Assembly: GCF_031157355.1 (NCBI RefSeq)
Contig: NZ_JAVIFT010000002.1
Span: 186,001 to 250,000, forward strand
Reading direction: 5' to 3'
DNA from: Hyphomicrobium sp. LHD-15
Lineage (GTDB): Bacteria; Pseudomonadota; Alphaproteobacteria; Rhizobiales; Hyphomicrobiaceae
DNA length: 64,000 nucleotides
Of this stretch, positions 28,940 through 40,029 are shown piece by piece; position 1 is the stretch's first letter, and each line of letters starts with the position of its first letter. The notes beneath the pieces are model-generated. The model was given only the letters and a program-made list of their open reading frames with translations, was not told the DNA's origin and ran no database searches. Both the position numbers and the translations under genes were made by a program.

Positions 28940-29297
28940 TAATGTCCTCCCCTGTTCCCCCGGCCCCTGTTCCCTGGGCTCAGAACCGTGCGGAATTATG
29001 GTTCCCGGGGGTCGTCTCTTGCAATTGTATCCGCGCCTGATGCCCACATTTTTGGGCGTTTTCCCTGTGATGCCCCCAGGACAAGGCGTCGCGCCGGCCT
29101 TTGTGAGCCGTTCAGCGGGGGGAGACGTTGACACCGGCCGGCTGATCGGTGATGGTGCGCGCAAATTCCGATGGCCCTGATTATCAGAGCCGCCGCCCTG
29201 TACAAGGCTTCTTAACGGTAGCCGGGAGACAGGGGGGTCCACATCCGACAGCGCGTTGCGCCCTCGGGTGCGTTTCGCGTTACGCAAAAGGGTTTCG
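28940..29297. other. 358-bp intergenic region before ffh
   Basis: No credible gene. It holds two close copies of CCCCTGTTCCC near 28950 and a possible -35 (TTGACA at 29128-29133) without a good -10 at 17 bp. No SRP RNA core (GGUCAGG ... GGAAGCAGCC) was seen. It must contain the promoters of ffh and of the EF-hand gene. Confidence 0.4.
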
Positions 29298-30872
29298 ATG
29301 TTTCAATCGCTCTCCGATCGTCTGGGCCAGGTTTTCGAGAAGCTCACCAAGCGTGGTGCGCTCTCGGAAAGCGACGTGTCCGAGGCCATGCGGGAGGTGC
29401 GCCGGTCACTGATCGAGGCCGACGTCGCGCTCGATGTGGTTCGCGACTTCATCGATCGCGTCAAGGCGAAGGCGATCGGCCAAGAGGTGCTGCGGTCGGT
29501 CACGCCCGGCCAGATGGTCGTCAAGATCGTCAACGACGAACTGGTCCGCACGCTCGGCTCCGAAGCCGAGCCGATCAATCTTCATGCGAGCCCGCCGGTC
29601 GCGATCCTGATGGCCGGTCTGCAAGGCTCCGGTAAAACGACGACGACAGCCAAGATCGCCTGGCGTCTCAAGACGCGCGACAAGAAGAAAGTGCTGATGG
29701 CGTCGCTCGACACGCGCCGTCCCGCCGCGCAGGAGCAGCTTCGCGTGCTCGGTGAGCAGACCGAAGTTGCGACGCTGCCGATCATCGCCGGGCAGACGCC
29801 GGTGCAGATCGCCAAGCGTGCCATCGAGGCCGCGCGGCTCGGCGGATACGACGTCGTGATGCTCGATACGGCTGGCCGCATCACGCTCGACGAAGAGCTG
29901 ATGGCGGAGGTCGCCGAGGTCAAGGCCGTGACGCAGCCGCACGAGATCCTGCTCGTGCTCGACAGCCTCACCGGCCAGGACGCCGTCAACACGGCAAAGG
30001 CGTTCGACGGCCGGCTCGGCATCACGGGAACGGTGCTGACGCGTGCCGACGGCGATGGCCGCGGCGGTGCCGCGCTCTCGATGCGCGCCGTCACCGGCAA
30101 GCCGATCAAGCTTCTCGGTACCGGCGAGAAATGGGACGCGCTCGAGGATTTCGATCCGCAGCGCGTCGCGGGCCGCATCCTCGGCATGGGCGACATCGTC
30201 GGCCTCGTCGAGAAGGCCGCGCAGACGATCGACGTCGAGAAGGCGAAGTCGATCGCCCAGAAGATGAAGAAGGGCGAGTTCGACCTCGAGGATCTCGGCG
30301 AGCAGCTCGCGCAAATGGAGAAGATCGGGGGCATGGGCGGCGTGCTCGGCATGCTGCCGGGCGTCGGCAAGATCAAGCAGCAGCTCAATGCCGCGAACCT
30401 CGACGACCGCATCGTCAAGCGGCAGCGTGCGATCATCTCGTCGATGACGCCCAAGGAGCGGCGCGTACCGAAAATTCTCGATGCCAAGCGCAAGCGGCGC
30501 ATCGCCGCCGGTTCCGGCACCAAGGTCGAGGACATCAACAAGCTCATCAAGATGCATCGCCAGATGGCCGACATGATGCGCGCCATGGGCAAGAACCGCG
30601 GCATGATGTCGAAGATGTTCGGCATGGGCGGCGGTGGCGGACCGAGCGAAGCCGAGATGGCGCAGATGCAGAGCGAGCTTGCAAAGCTCGATCCCAAGGC
30701 GCTCGAACAGCTTCCTTCCGATTTGAAGGACGTACTTCCGAAAGGTTTGCCGGGGCTCGGTGGCGGCGGAGTTCCGCGCTTGCCGGGTCTTGGTGGTGGC
30801 GGTCTGCCCGGTCTTCCCGGACTGGGCGGAGGGCTCCCGAAGTTTCCCGGACTTCCGGGGAAGAAAAAATAG
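29298..30872 (+). CDS. ffh: Signal recognition particle protein Ffh
   Basis: The SRP54 homologue that binds signal sequences and 4.5S RNA. The 524-residue protein has the N domain, the G domain (GLQGSGKTTTTAKIA, DTAGR, TRADGDGRGG) and the Met-rich M domain (MHRQMADMMRAMGK, MMSKMFGMGGGG). The tail after residue 470 is a Gly/Pro/Leu repeat (PGLGGGG, LPGLPGLGGG) ending in KKK, common in alphaproteobacterial Ffh. The ATG at 29298 starts MFQSLSDRLG as in the family. Confidence 0.97.
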   Translation: MFQSLSDRLGQVFEKLTKRGALSESDVSEAMREVRRSLIEADVALDVVRDFIDRVKAKAIGQEVLRSVTPGQMVVKIVNDELVRTLGSEAEPINLHASPPVAILMAGLQGSGKTTTTAKIAWRLKTRDKKKVLMASLDTRRPAAQEQLRVLGEQTEVATLPIIAGQTPVQIAKRAIEAARLGGYDVVMLDTAGRITLDEELMAEVAEVKAVTQPHEILLVLDSLTGQDAVNTAKAFDGRLGITGTVLTRADGDGRGGAALSMRAVTGKPIKLLGTGEKWDALEDFDPQRVAGRILGMGDIVGLVEKAAQTIDVEKAKSIAQKMKKGEFDLEDLGEQLAQMEKIGGMGGVLGMLPGVGKIKQQLNAANLDDRIVKRQRAIISSMTPKERRVPKILDAKRKRRIAAGSGTKVEDINKLIKMHRQMADMMRAMGKNRGMMSKMFGMGGGGGPSEAEMAQMQSELAKLDPKALEQLPSDLKDVLPKGLPGLGGGGVPRLPGLGGGGLPGLPGLGGGLPKFPGLPGKKK

Positions 30873-30983
30873 CGAACCCGGCGGCGAAGCTCATCGCGGG
30901 TTCTCAAGGCCCGAGGCGAAACGATCCGTCGAACTCTCACATCAACGCAGACAACAAAGACTCAAGAAGAAAGGACTTTCACT

Positions 30984-31355
30984 ATGGCAGCCAAGATCCG
31001 TCTTTCGCGCGGTGGCGCAAAGAAGCGGCCCTACTACTACGTTGTCGTCGCGCACAGCGCTTCGCCGCGTGACGGCCGCTACATCGAGCAGATCGGAACC
31101 TTCGATCCGATGCTCAAGAAGGACAACCCCGAGCGCGTGAAGCTCAACCTCGACCGTTGCAAGCACTGGATCTCGGTTGGCGCACAGCCGACGGATCGCG
31201 TCGCTCGCCTGCTCGACGGCGCCGGCGTTCTGAAGCGCGAGGTCCGCAACAATCCTCAGAAGTCGCAGCCGAAGAAGAAGGCTCAGGAGCGCGCGGCCGC
31301 CAAGGCCAAGGCCGCCGAGGAAGCCGCCGCTGCTGCCGCTGGCGGCGACGCATAA
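30984..31355 (+). CDS. rpsP: 30S ribosomal protein S16
   Basis: A 123-residue small-subunit protein starting [20 protein letters not shown], with [16 protein letters not shown]. The Lys/Ala-rich C-terminal extension ([14 protein letters not shown]) is typical of alphaproteobacteria. It follows ffh after 111 bp. In most relatives rimM-trmD-rplS come next. Here a terminator and two small genes intervene before rimM. Confidence 0.97.
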   Translation: MAAKIRLSRGGAKKRPYYYVVVAHSASPRDGRYIEQIGTFDPMLKKDNPERVKLNLDRCKHWISVGAQPTDRVARLLDGAGVLKREVRNNPQKSQPKKKAQERAAAKAKAAEEAAAAAAGGDA

Positions 31356-31389
31356 GCGCCTGTTCGCGGTTCAGCGCTGTTTGTTCATC

Positions 31390-31434
31390 GCAATGGGTAC
31401 CCAGCCGCTTCGGTTGGGTGCCCATTGCCTTTTT
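31390..31434 (+). terminator. Rho-independent terminator of rpsP
   Basis: An imperfect 18-bp stem, GCAATGGGTACCCAGCCG / CGGTTGGGTGCCCATTGC, with a 3-base loop, followed by CTTTTTG. It separates rpsP from the rimM region. Confidence 0.9.
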
Positions 31435-31693
31435 GAAGGGCGTTTTTGTTCCAAAGTGGCGGCAAAAGACTCGGAGCGCTGCAAATTTGCATCACGATTC
31501 CGGCTGGATGCGACAGTTGGCTGCTTGCGATCTCGAACACCCCTGCGAATTGTCATATCTTCGAGAACAAGCCGTCCCGTTGTTGGGGGGTGACGGCTGA
31601 ATGCGGCGTAGGCTCTTGGGGGCAGGGGCAGCCATTTGGCCGGCCAGATCCGGTCACTGGGTGTCTCTGCGGGACATTCGGGGGACGACGGCA

Positions 31694-31876
31694 ATGACAT
31701 TGAGATCCAATCTCAGTGAATCCGAGGCGGCGCTCTGGGACCGCCGCAACGAGGTGCTGGTTCAAGGCACCACGCTCATGAACGAAAAGCCTGACATGGA
31801 AGACTGGACCGACCAGGAACGGCGGCTCTGGCTTTATGCGATTGCCATCGGCAACAGGCTCGAGCGGCTGCAATAG
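31694..31876 (+). CDS. Small hypothetical protein (60 aa)
   Basis: A 60-residue polar protein starting MTLRSNLSESEAALWDRRNE, with a Trp-rich C-terminal helix (MEDWTDQERRLWLYAIAIG). No family was recognised, no signal peptide. The composition looks protein-like, with charged amphipathic helices. The frame can be extended to 31601, but that part is Arg/Gly-rich and less likely. It lies between rpsP and rimM. Confidence 0.5.
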   Translation: MTLRSNLSESEAALWDRRNEVLVQGTTLMNEKPDMEDWTDQERRLWLYAIAIGNRLERLQ

Positions 31877-32138
31877 CCGATCCGATTGCCGGGTCGGATC
31901 TTTGGGGCCGAGACGTTGCGCGCGAGCCTTGCAGGACGCTTCGTGGCTGTCCTCGGCGGCTCGGTCGGCCCCAGCCCGTTTTAATCATGCGATGAGGCGA
32001 AATCGCGCAGCGCTGCAATCTATGGTAGCGTTTTCAATCCCACGTCGGGTGCGGCGGATTCTTGTCGGGTCTTGGCGGGGATGACATGGCCTGGGCCCGT
32101 AGTAACGGTGACGGGCTCGACAGCACGCGGCGGTGCCC

Positions 32139-32504
32139 ATGCTCGATGACGGCGTTTATGGGTTGAGCTTCGAGAGCCGGTCGTCCGAGGACGGCGGCGA
32201 TTTTCGCGGCGAAGGACTGGCGGTGCTGCGCGGAGGCGTGATCCTCGGATCCGACCCGCACGGGGGTGTTTTCCGGGGTCGTTATGCGTATGATGCCGCG
32301 CGCGACGACATCATGGTCGAGGTGCGGCTCGTCATTCCTCCAAACGGCGTTCTATTGACGGGGCTCGAAGCCGGGCCGGATGGCGCGTTGGTGGATGTGT
32401 CGGGCCGCTTCCGGAAACCGAAGCCGGTGTCGTCGGCGGTCGTCGATGTTGCGGGAGCTCCGATAACGGTCGAGCTTCGTTATGTCGGGGCCTTCAAGAG
32501 CTAG
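32139..32504 (+). CDS. GrlR-like / hypothetical protein
   Basis: A 121-residue protein whose start (LDDGVYGLSFESR) and body (GEGLAVLRGGVILGSDPHGG, FRGRY) resemble the GrlR fold family, small beta-barrel proteins first known as a negative regulator of type III secretion. No secretion genes are near, so the role here is unknown. The GTG at 32133 is an alternative start. The stop is 20 bp before rimM, so the two may be co-transcribed. Confidence 0.65.
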   Translation: MLDDGVYGLSFESRSSEDGGDFRGEGLAVLRGGVILGSDPHGGVFRGRYAYDAARDDIMVEVRLVIPPNGVLLTGLEAGPDGALVDVSGRFRKPKPVSSAVVDVAGAPITVELRYVGAFKS

Positions 32505-32524
32505 CTGATAAAACGGTTTCAGTG

Positions 32525-33103
32525 ATGACGCAGGATGGCGGCTCCCACGGGGGCGGGTCGGAGCAGCGTGTGCTGCTCGGTCATATTCTTGGTGCGCACG
32601 GCATTCGCGGCGCGGTGCTGGTGCGGAGCTATACGGCTGAGCCGGAGGCGATCGCCGACTATGGGCCGCTCGAGGACGAGCCGGGACGTGCCAGCTATGT
32701 GTTGAGCGTCGAGGGGGTGACCGCGAAAGGGCTCATCTGCCGGATCGAAGGGGTCGGCGACCGCACGCAGGCGGAAAAACTCAAGGGCGTGGCGCTGCAT
32801 GTGGCGCGTGACCGGCTGCCGCCGCCGGAAGAGGGCGAATATTACCATGCGGATCTGATCGGCCTGTCGGCGGTGACAGAAGAGGGGGCGGCGCTGGGTG
32901 CGGTGATCTCGGTTCTGAACTACGGGGCGGGCGACATTCTGGAGGTGCGCGCCGAGGGCGCGAAACGCACCGCGCTTTATCCGATGACTGGCGACGTCGT
33001 GCTGCGCGTGGACATCGCGGGCGGTGTCATCGTGCTCGCGCCGCCAGAAGAAGTTGAGGCGGGGGATACGCCAGGCGGCGACGAGGCTGCGGACGACGCG
33101 TAA
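32525..33103 (+). CDS. rimM: Ribosome maturation factor RimM
   Basis: Helps mature the head of the 30S subunit and binds S19. The 192-residue protein has the N-terminal barrel (LLGHILGAHGIRGAVLVRSY), the linker EYYHADLIGLSAV and the PRC-barrel part (VISVLNYGAGDILEV). The ATG at 32525 directly follows a GTG at 32522. trmD and rplS, the normal next genes, are absent: the next gene is convergent. Confidence 0.94.
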   Translation: MTQDGGSHGGGSEQRVLLGHILGAHGIRGAVLVRSYTAEPEAIADYGPLEDEPGRASYVLSVEGVTAKGLICRIEGVGDRTQAEKLKGVALHVARDRLPPPEEGEYYHADLIGLSAVTEEGAALGAVISVLNYGAGDILEVRAEGAKRTALYPMTGDVVLRVDIAGGVIVLAPPEEVEAGDTPGGDEAADDA

Positions 33104-33126
33104 GTCTGTGTGCTGGATGCGGGACG

Positions 33127-34392
33127 TTAAAGCGGTTCGGATTTGAAGAGGCGCGGGAGATCGCCGGTGAGGCCTGCGGCTTCGGAGACGAGACGGCTCT
33201 TCAGCGCCGGCAGGCGATCCACCAATCCGAGGCCGAAATCGCGCGCGGCGCGGACTAACAGCGCATCGTTCGAAAAGAGTTTGTTGAGGCCGTCGAATGC
33301 GGCGGCCGAAACCGCAGAGTCGAAACGCCGCCAGCGCTCATAGCGGCCAAGTCCTTCCAGGCTGCCCGGATCGAGGCCAAGCCGCAGGGTGTCGACCACG
33401 ATCTCGCTCAGCGCCGCGACATCGCGGAAGGCGAGGTTCACGCCCTGGCCCGCGATCGGGTGGACACCATGGGCGGCGTCGCCGATCAGCGCGAAGCGTG
33501 GGGCGACATAGGCACGCGCCAGATGCATTTCGAGCGGCCACGACTGGCGCGGACCGGCAAGCTCGACGCGGCCGAGTCGGCCGGCAACGCGGGTTTCGAC
33601 CTCGGCGAGGAAGCCTGCGTCGTCGAGGGCGAGGATGCGTTTAGCTTCGATCTCGTCCTCGGTCCAGGTCAGGCAGGCACGATTGCCGGGAAGCGGCAAA
33701 ATCGCAAACGGGCCGTTGGGCAGGAAATGCTGGATGGCGCGGCCGTCATGGGCGCGCTCGTGGGCAATCAGAACGACAATGGCGGTCTGTCCGTAGCGCC
33801 AGCCGACGGTCTTGATGCCGGCGCTTTCGCGCGACGCGGAGCGGCGACCTTCGGCGCCGACGAGAAGCGAAGCTTCGATCTCGGAGCCGTCGCGCAGCGT
33901 AATGGCCACGGCGCTTCCGGTGTCGGCAAAGCGGGCGATCTCGGCGGGAACGATGAAGCTGATGCCGGGGCTTGTCGCGACCGAGCGATAGAGCGCCTGC
34001 TCCAGTTCTGCGGCGGGCACGATGTAGCTCGCGGGCTCGTCGGTCGTTTCGTTGCCGGCGTCTGGGGTAAGGCGATTGTCGTATTTGAGCAGCACCGGGC
34101 GGATGCCGGCTTCGAGGCTCGAGTCCGTGATCTCGATCTCGGTCACGGCCTGCGACAGCGGCGCGACCTCGTCCCAAACGCCCAGCGTTTCGAGCATGCG
34201 GCGGGCGCCCGCCGACAGTGCGAACGCCCGCGATTCCGGGGCGGGCGAGGCTGAGCGCTGGGTGCGGTCGATCAAGGCGATGCGAAGGTCGCTGCCAAGG
34301 GCCGTGTGCAGGGCCCGGGCGAAGGCGAGCCCTGCGAAGCTCGCGCCCGCGATCACAATGTCAAAGCGTCGCGTTGAGTGTGTGTCAGGCAT
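33127..34392 (-). CDS. ubiH: UbiH/UbiF/COQ6-family FAD-dependent monooxygenase
   Basis: A 421-residue flavoprotein hydroxylase of ubiquinone synthesis. Seen: the N-terminal FAD loop DIVIAGASFAGLAFARAL, the mid DG-like motif VGAEGRRSASRE and the C-terminal GDAAHGVHPIAGQGVNL. The middle motif has Glu where Asp is usual (VGADG). Which ring position it hydroxylates cannot be told, so the gene symbol is a family label. Single gene, divergent from tesB. Confidence 0.88.
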   Translation of the reverse strand: MPDTHSTRRFDIVIAGASFAGLAFARALHTALGSDLRIALIDRTQRSASPAPESRAFALSAGARRMLETLGVWDEVAPLSQAVTEIEITDSSLEAGIRPVLLKYDNRLTPDAGNETTDEPASYIVPAAELEQALYRSVATSPGISFIVPAEIARFADTGSAVAITLRDGSEIEASLLVGAEGRRSASRESAGIKTVGWRYGQTAIVVLIAHERAHDGRAIQHFLPNGPFAILPLPGNRACLTWTEDEIEAKRILALDDAGFLAEVETRVAGRLGRVELAGPRQSWPLEMHLARAYVAPRFALIGDAAHGVHPIAGQGVNLAFRDVAALSEIVVDTLRLGLDPGSLEGLGRYERWRRFDSAVSAAAFDGLNKLFSNDALLVRAARDFGLGLVDRLPALKSRLVSEAAGLTGDLPRLFKSEPL

Positions 34393-34538
34393 GGAGCACC
34401 GATAGTTACGGGGGCACCGATGGAAGTCTTGTCAGGGCAAATTATGCCGTTGCCAACTTAAGATGGGTCGCTTGACCGCCGTTGCGGCCGGGCCCATCGT
34501 TTCGGTCCCGTCGATAGCATCTTTTGAGAGAGACCTCC

Positions 34539-35438
34539 ATGTCCGCTGGCCCTGAGCAAACCTGTCGCGCGCTGGCGGGGCTGCTCGACGTTCTCGATCT
34601 CGAACCGCTCGAACTCAATCTGTTCAGGGGCACGACCCCGCAGGTGGGCTGGCAGCGCGTGTACGGCGGGCAGGTGCTCGGCCAGGCGCTGGTTGCGGCC
34701 GGGCGGACAGTCGACGAGCCGAGGGCCGTGCATTCGCTGCATGGCGATTTCCTGCTCGCGGGCGATCCGGCCCATCCCATCCTCTACGAGGTCGAGCGCA
34801 CGCGCGACGGCGGCAGTTTCACCACACGGCGGGTGAAGGCGATCCAGCGTGGCCAAGCGATCTTCACCATGAGCGTCTCGTTCCACAAGCACGAGGAAGG
34901 CTTCGAGCACGCACTCGAAATGCCCGAGGTGCCGCCGCCCGAGGAATTACCGTCGGCGGGCGAATTGATGGTGCGGCTGATCGATACGCTGCCCAAGAAC
35001 ATGCAGAGCTACTGGAAGCGCGAAAACCCCATCGAGCTTAGGCCGGTGGATGTGTCGCGCTATCTCGGCCGCGAGCCGCATCCGCCGCGCCAGAACATCT
35101 GGCTCAGGGCCAACGGGCCGCTGCCGGACGATTTCCGGCTGCATCAATGCGTGCTCGCTTACGCCTCCGATTTCACGCTACTCGATACGGCGCTGATCGC
35201 GCACGGCAAGCTGTTGTTCGACGCGGACATTCAGCTCGCGAGTCTCGATCACGCAATCTGGTTTCACCGGCCGTTCCGGGCGGACGAATGGCTGTTGTAT
35301 TCGCAGGATAGTCCCAACGCTTCCGGCGCGCGCGGGTTCTGCCGCGGCTCGTTTTTCACGCGGGATGGAGAGCTCGTGGCCTCGACCGCACAAGAGGGGC
35401 TGATCCGCAAACGTGAAACCGCGTTTCTGATCAAATAG
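34539..35438 (+). CDS. tesB: Acyl-CoA thioesterase II
   Basis: Hydrolyses medium- and long-chain acyl-CoA. The 299-residue protein has the double hot-dog fold: GWQRVYGGQVLGQAL with SLHGDFLLAGD in the first half, and YASDFTLLDTAL, DHAIWFHRPF and SQDSPNASGARGF in the second. The ATG at 34539 has a purine-rich site upstream; another in-frame start is at 34524. Confidence 0.94.
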   Translation: MSAGPEQTCRALAGLLDVLDLEPLELNLFRGTTPQVGWQRVYGGQVLGQALVAAGRTVDEPRAVHSLHGDFLLAGDPAHPILYEVERTRDGGSFTTRRVKAIQRGQAIFTMSVSFHKHEEGFEHALEMPEVPPPEELPSAGELMVRLIDTLPKNMQSYWKRENPIELRPVDVSRYLGREPHPPRQNIWLRANGPLPDDFRLHQCVLAYASDFTLLDTALIAHGKLLFDADIQLASLDHAIWFHRPFRADEWLLYSQDSPNASGARGFCRGSFFTRDGELVASTAQEGLIRKRETAFLIK

Positions 35439-35548
35439 CGGGCAATGGCCATTTTCTGCCTAATTGCTAGGCATTCACTAAGTGCAATTGCGTAGGGTCG
35501 ATGCATAGCTAAAATTCAATAAAAACAAAGGCTAAGCCAATAGCTGAG

Positions 35549-36002
<454 letters not shown>

Positions 36003-36039
36003 GATGCGGCTTAATGGTCATCACCAAGGAGTTTTGGAA

Positions 36040-37371
<1,332 letters not shown>

Positions 37372-37420
37372 GACCATTCGGCTGGCGGCAGAAGCCGCCA
37401 GCCGTTTCCCGGACGGTTGC

Positions 37421-37466
37421 AGCCGCGTCTCCGAAGCGTGTTCGCTTTGGAGACGCGGCTTTTTTG
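37421..37466 (+). terminator. Rho-independent terminator of glnK1-amtB1
   Basis: An 18-bp imperfect stem, AGCCGCGTCTCCGAAGCG / CGCTTTGGAGACGCGGCT, followed by TTTTTT. It separates the two glnK-amtB units. Confidence 0.92.
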
Positions 37467-37595
37467 CTTAATGGATGAGCATAAGGCGATTCTTGCCTAG
37501 AAATTGTGCGTGGTGAGTAGGCAGATATGGCTAATTTGCGACCACTCGTTTCCAAACAGTGAATAGTATCAAGCCCCTACGTGGAACCCCTTATT

Positions 37596-37612
37596 CTGGC
37601 ACAGGTCTTGAC
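37596..37612 (+). promoter_or_regulatory. Sigma-54 (RpoN) promoter of glnK2
   Basis: CTGGCACA-N4-TTGAC, about 105 bp before the glnK2 start. It has the same TTGA -12 element as the promoter at 35549. The rest of the 344-bp gap 37372-37715 holds only the terminator. Confidence 0.72.
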
Positions 37613-37697
37613 TCTCCTTCCGTCGATTGTTGCCCGCAGTGTCGCTGGCGACAAGTCGGAGACCTGTCTCGCGCCTGCGAACCGAGCGGGGGACTAA

Positions 37698-38054
<357 letters not shown>

Positions 38055-38097
38055 GGTTCCGGATCGCTTACAGGTTGTTTGACAGGGGAGTTAAGAA

Positions 38098-39543
38098 ATG
38101 AAGCCTAGCCTACTTACCCGCGCATCCGGGGCCCTCGCGGCCACCGCTGCGCTCTCTATGATGTTTGCCCTTCCGGCGCTCGCGCAAGGCGCTGCGCCTA
38201 CTCCGGACAAAGCCGATACCGGCTTCATGTTTCTCGCGACGATCATCGTTCTTCTGATGACGATCCCGGGTCTCGCGCTGTTCTACGGCGGTCTGGTTCG
38301 CACCAAGAACATGCTTTCGCTGCTCATGCAGGTGCTGGCGATCGTCTGCGTCGTCGCGCTGATCTGGGTCACTTACGGCTACAGCATGGCGTTCACCAAC
38401 GGCGGCGCTCTCAACGACTACGTCGGCGGCTTCTCGAAGCTGTTCCTTGCTGGCGTCACGCCGGCTTCGCTCGCCGCCACGTTCTCCAACGGCGTCTACA
38501 TCCCGGAACTCTCGTTCATCGCCTTCCAGATGACGTTCGCCTGCATCACGCCGGCGCTCATCGTCGGTGCGGTCGCCGAGCGCATGAAGTTCTCGGCTGT
38601 CCTGCTGTTCGTGGTTCTCTGGGTGACGTTCGTCTACTTCCCGATGGCCCACATGGTCTGGTACTGGGGCGGTCCCGACGTCATGGCGGAAGCTGCCAAG
38701 GCAGGCGGCGCTGCGCTCGACGCAGCTTCGGCTGACGCAGGCCTCCTGTTCAAGTGGGGTGCTCTCGACTTCGCAGGCGGTACGGTCGTCCACATCAACG
38801 CCGGCGTCGCCGGCCTGGTTGGCGCCCTCATCGTCGGCAAGCGCGTCGGTTACGGCCGCGAGCACATGGCTCCGCACTCGCTCACGCTGACGATGGTCGG
38901 CGCTGCGCTGCTGTGGTTCGGCTGGTTCGGCTTCAACTGCGGCTCGAACCTCGAGATCAGCGTCACCGCCGTCATCGCCATGATCAACACCTTCGTGGCT
39001 ACGGCCGCGGCAGGCGTTGCGTGGATGGTTGCGGAGTGGCTGATCAAGGGCAAGCCCTCGCTGCTCGGCCTTGCTTCGGGCGTCGTCGCCGGCCTCGTTG
39101 CCGTCACGCCGGCCGCTGGCTTCGCAGGCACCATGGGTTCGATCGCGCTCGGCCTCGTCGCCGGCGTGATCTGCTTCATCGCCTGCACCGGCATCAAGAA
39201 TGCCTTCGGCTACGATGACAGCCTCGACGTCTTCGGCGTTCACGCCGTGGGCGGCATCGTCGGCGCCATCGGCACTGGCATCCTCGTCAACCCGGACTTC
39301 GGTGGATCGGGCACGGCCGACTACACGTCGAAGCCGGGCGAGCTGGTTGCCGGTTCGTACGACATGATCACCCAGGTGATCATCCAGGCGAAGGCCGTCG
39401 GCTTCACGATCCTCTGGACGGGCATCATCTCCGCGATCCTGTTCCTGCTCGTCAAACTTCTCATCGGTCTTCGTCCGACCCAGGAGCAGGAGCGCGAGGG
39501 TCTCGATATCTCGGATCACGGCGAGCGCGCTTACAACCTGTAA
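38098..39543 (+). CDS. amtB: Ammonium transporter AmtB, copy 2
   Basis: A 481-residue AmtB with signal peptide (FALPALAQG). Seen: LFYGGLVRTKNMLS, the pore His in FPMAHMVWYWGGPD, DFAGGTVVHINAG and DVFGVHAVGG. Relative to AmtB1 it carries an Ala-rich periplasmic insertion near residue 200 and an extra C-terminal loop (NPDFGGSGTADYTSKPGE). Closely related to AmtB3. Ends LDISDHGERAYNL. Confidence 0.96.
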   Translation: MKPSLLTRASGALAATAALSMMFALPALAQGAAPTPDKADTGFMFLATIIVLLMTIPGLALFYGGLVRTKNMLSLLMQVLAIVCVVALIWVTYGYSMAFTNGGALNDYVGGFSKLFLAGVTPASLAATFSNGVYIPELSFIAFQMTFACITPALIVGAVAERMKFSAVLLFVVLWVTFVYFPMAHMVWYWGGPDVMAEAAKAGGAALDAASADAGLLFKWGALDFAGGTVVHINAGVAGLVGALIVGKRVGYGREHMAPHSLTLTMVGAALLWFGWFGFNCGSNLEISVTAVIAMINTFVATAAAGVAWMVAEWLIKGKPSLLGLASGVVAGLVAVTPAAGFAGTMGSIALGLVAGVICFIACTGIKNAFGYDDSLDVFGVHAVGGIVGAIGTGILVNPDFGGSGTADYTSKPGELVAGSYDMITQVIIQAKAVGFTILWTGIISAILFLLVKLLIGLRPTQEQEREGLDISDHGERAYNL

Positions 39544-39559
39544 GCCTTGCGAAAACAAA

Positions 39560-39631
39560 ACCCGGCGCATGTCGCGCCGGGTCCTTCTCAGGCGGCCCCG
39601 GTATCGATCGATACCGGGGCCGTTTTCATTC
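39560..39631 (+). terminator. Two consecutive terminator hairpins after amtB2
   Basis: First hairpin ACCCGGCGC / GCGCCGGGT at 39560-39582, followed by CCTTCTC. Second hairpin GGCCCCGGTATCGAT / ATCGATACCGGGGCC at 39594-39624, followed by GTTTTC. The second is the stronger. Confidence 0.82.
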
Positions 39632-39795
39632 GGCCAACGGTCGCAAAAGACGCCTGCCAACAAGTAGCTCAAAATATGGGCGGCATCAGAAATCTGCTCG
39701 AATGTTGAGCGCGTCCGTTTGAGCCGCTGCCGAGGGCTGGGGCATCCCCCTTGAGAACGCGTTGAGGTTTCAATTGGTTGCGGCGTTCGCGCCGA

Positions 39796-39812
39796 TTGGC
39801 ACGAGTTTTGAT
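39796..39812 (+). promoter_or_regulatory. Sigma-54 (RpoN) promoter of amtB3
   Basis: TTGGCACG-N4-TTGAT in the 486-bp gap before amtB3, 218 bp before its start. The rest of the gap holds only the amtB2 terminators. The leader is long, and no gene is seen between promoter and amtB3. Confidence 0.72.
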
Positions 39813-40029
39813 ACCTGCTTCGCCGGTATCGAACCTCCGGGGGTGAAATACCGGGGCGCGGGGCAGGGCGCTTTTCATTTCCTTCATAGACGAGGCCGTC
39901 CGGCAGGCGTGGGCCCTGCTCACGAGGCGAGACGGCCACCCGGGGCACGTACGTACGACGGAAACACTCCAACTACGGGCACGGTGCTCACGTGCCGCTT
40001 AACGGGTCAACACGAGGGAGTTTGGGACG

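Noticed and set aside
28940-29297. 4.5S (SRP) RNA gene before ffh
   Set aside because: The conserved SRP RNA loop was looked for and not seen.
29406-30557. 383-codon minus-strand open frame over ffh
   Set aside because: Antisense of ffh, with shadow-like composition.
31371-31700. 109-codon minus-strand frame after rpsP
   Set aside because: It runs through the rpsP terminator and has no domain or ribosome site.
38110-39972. 620-codon minus-strand open frame
   Set aside because: It is the antisense of amtB2 and its gaps. The composition (His/Arg/Asp-rich, no domain) is that of a GC-rich shadow frame.
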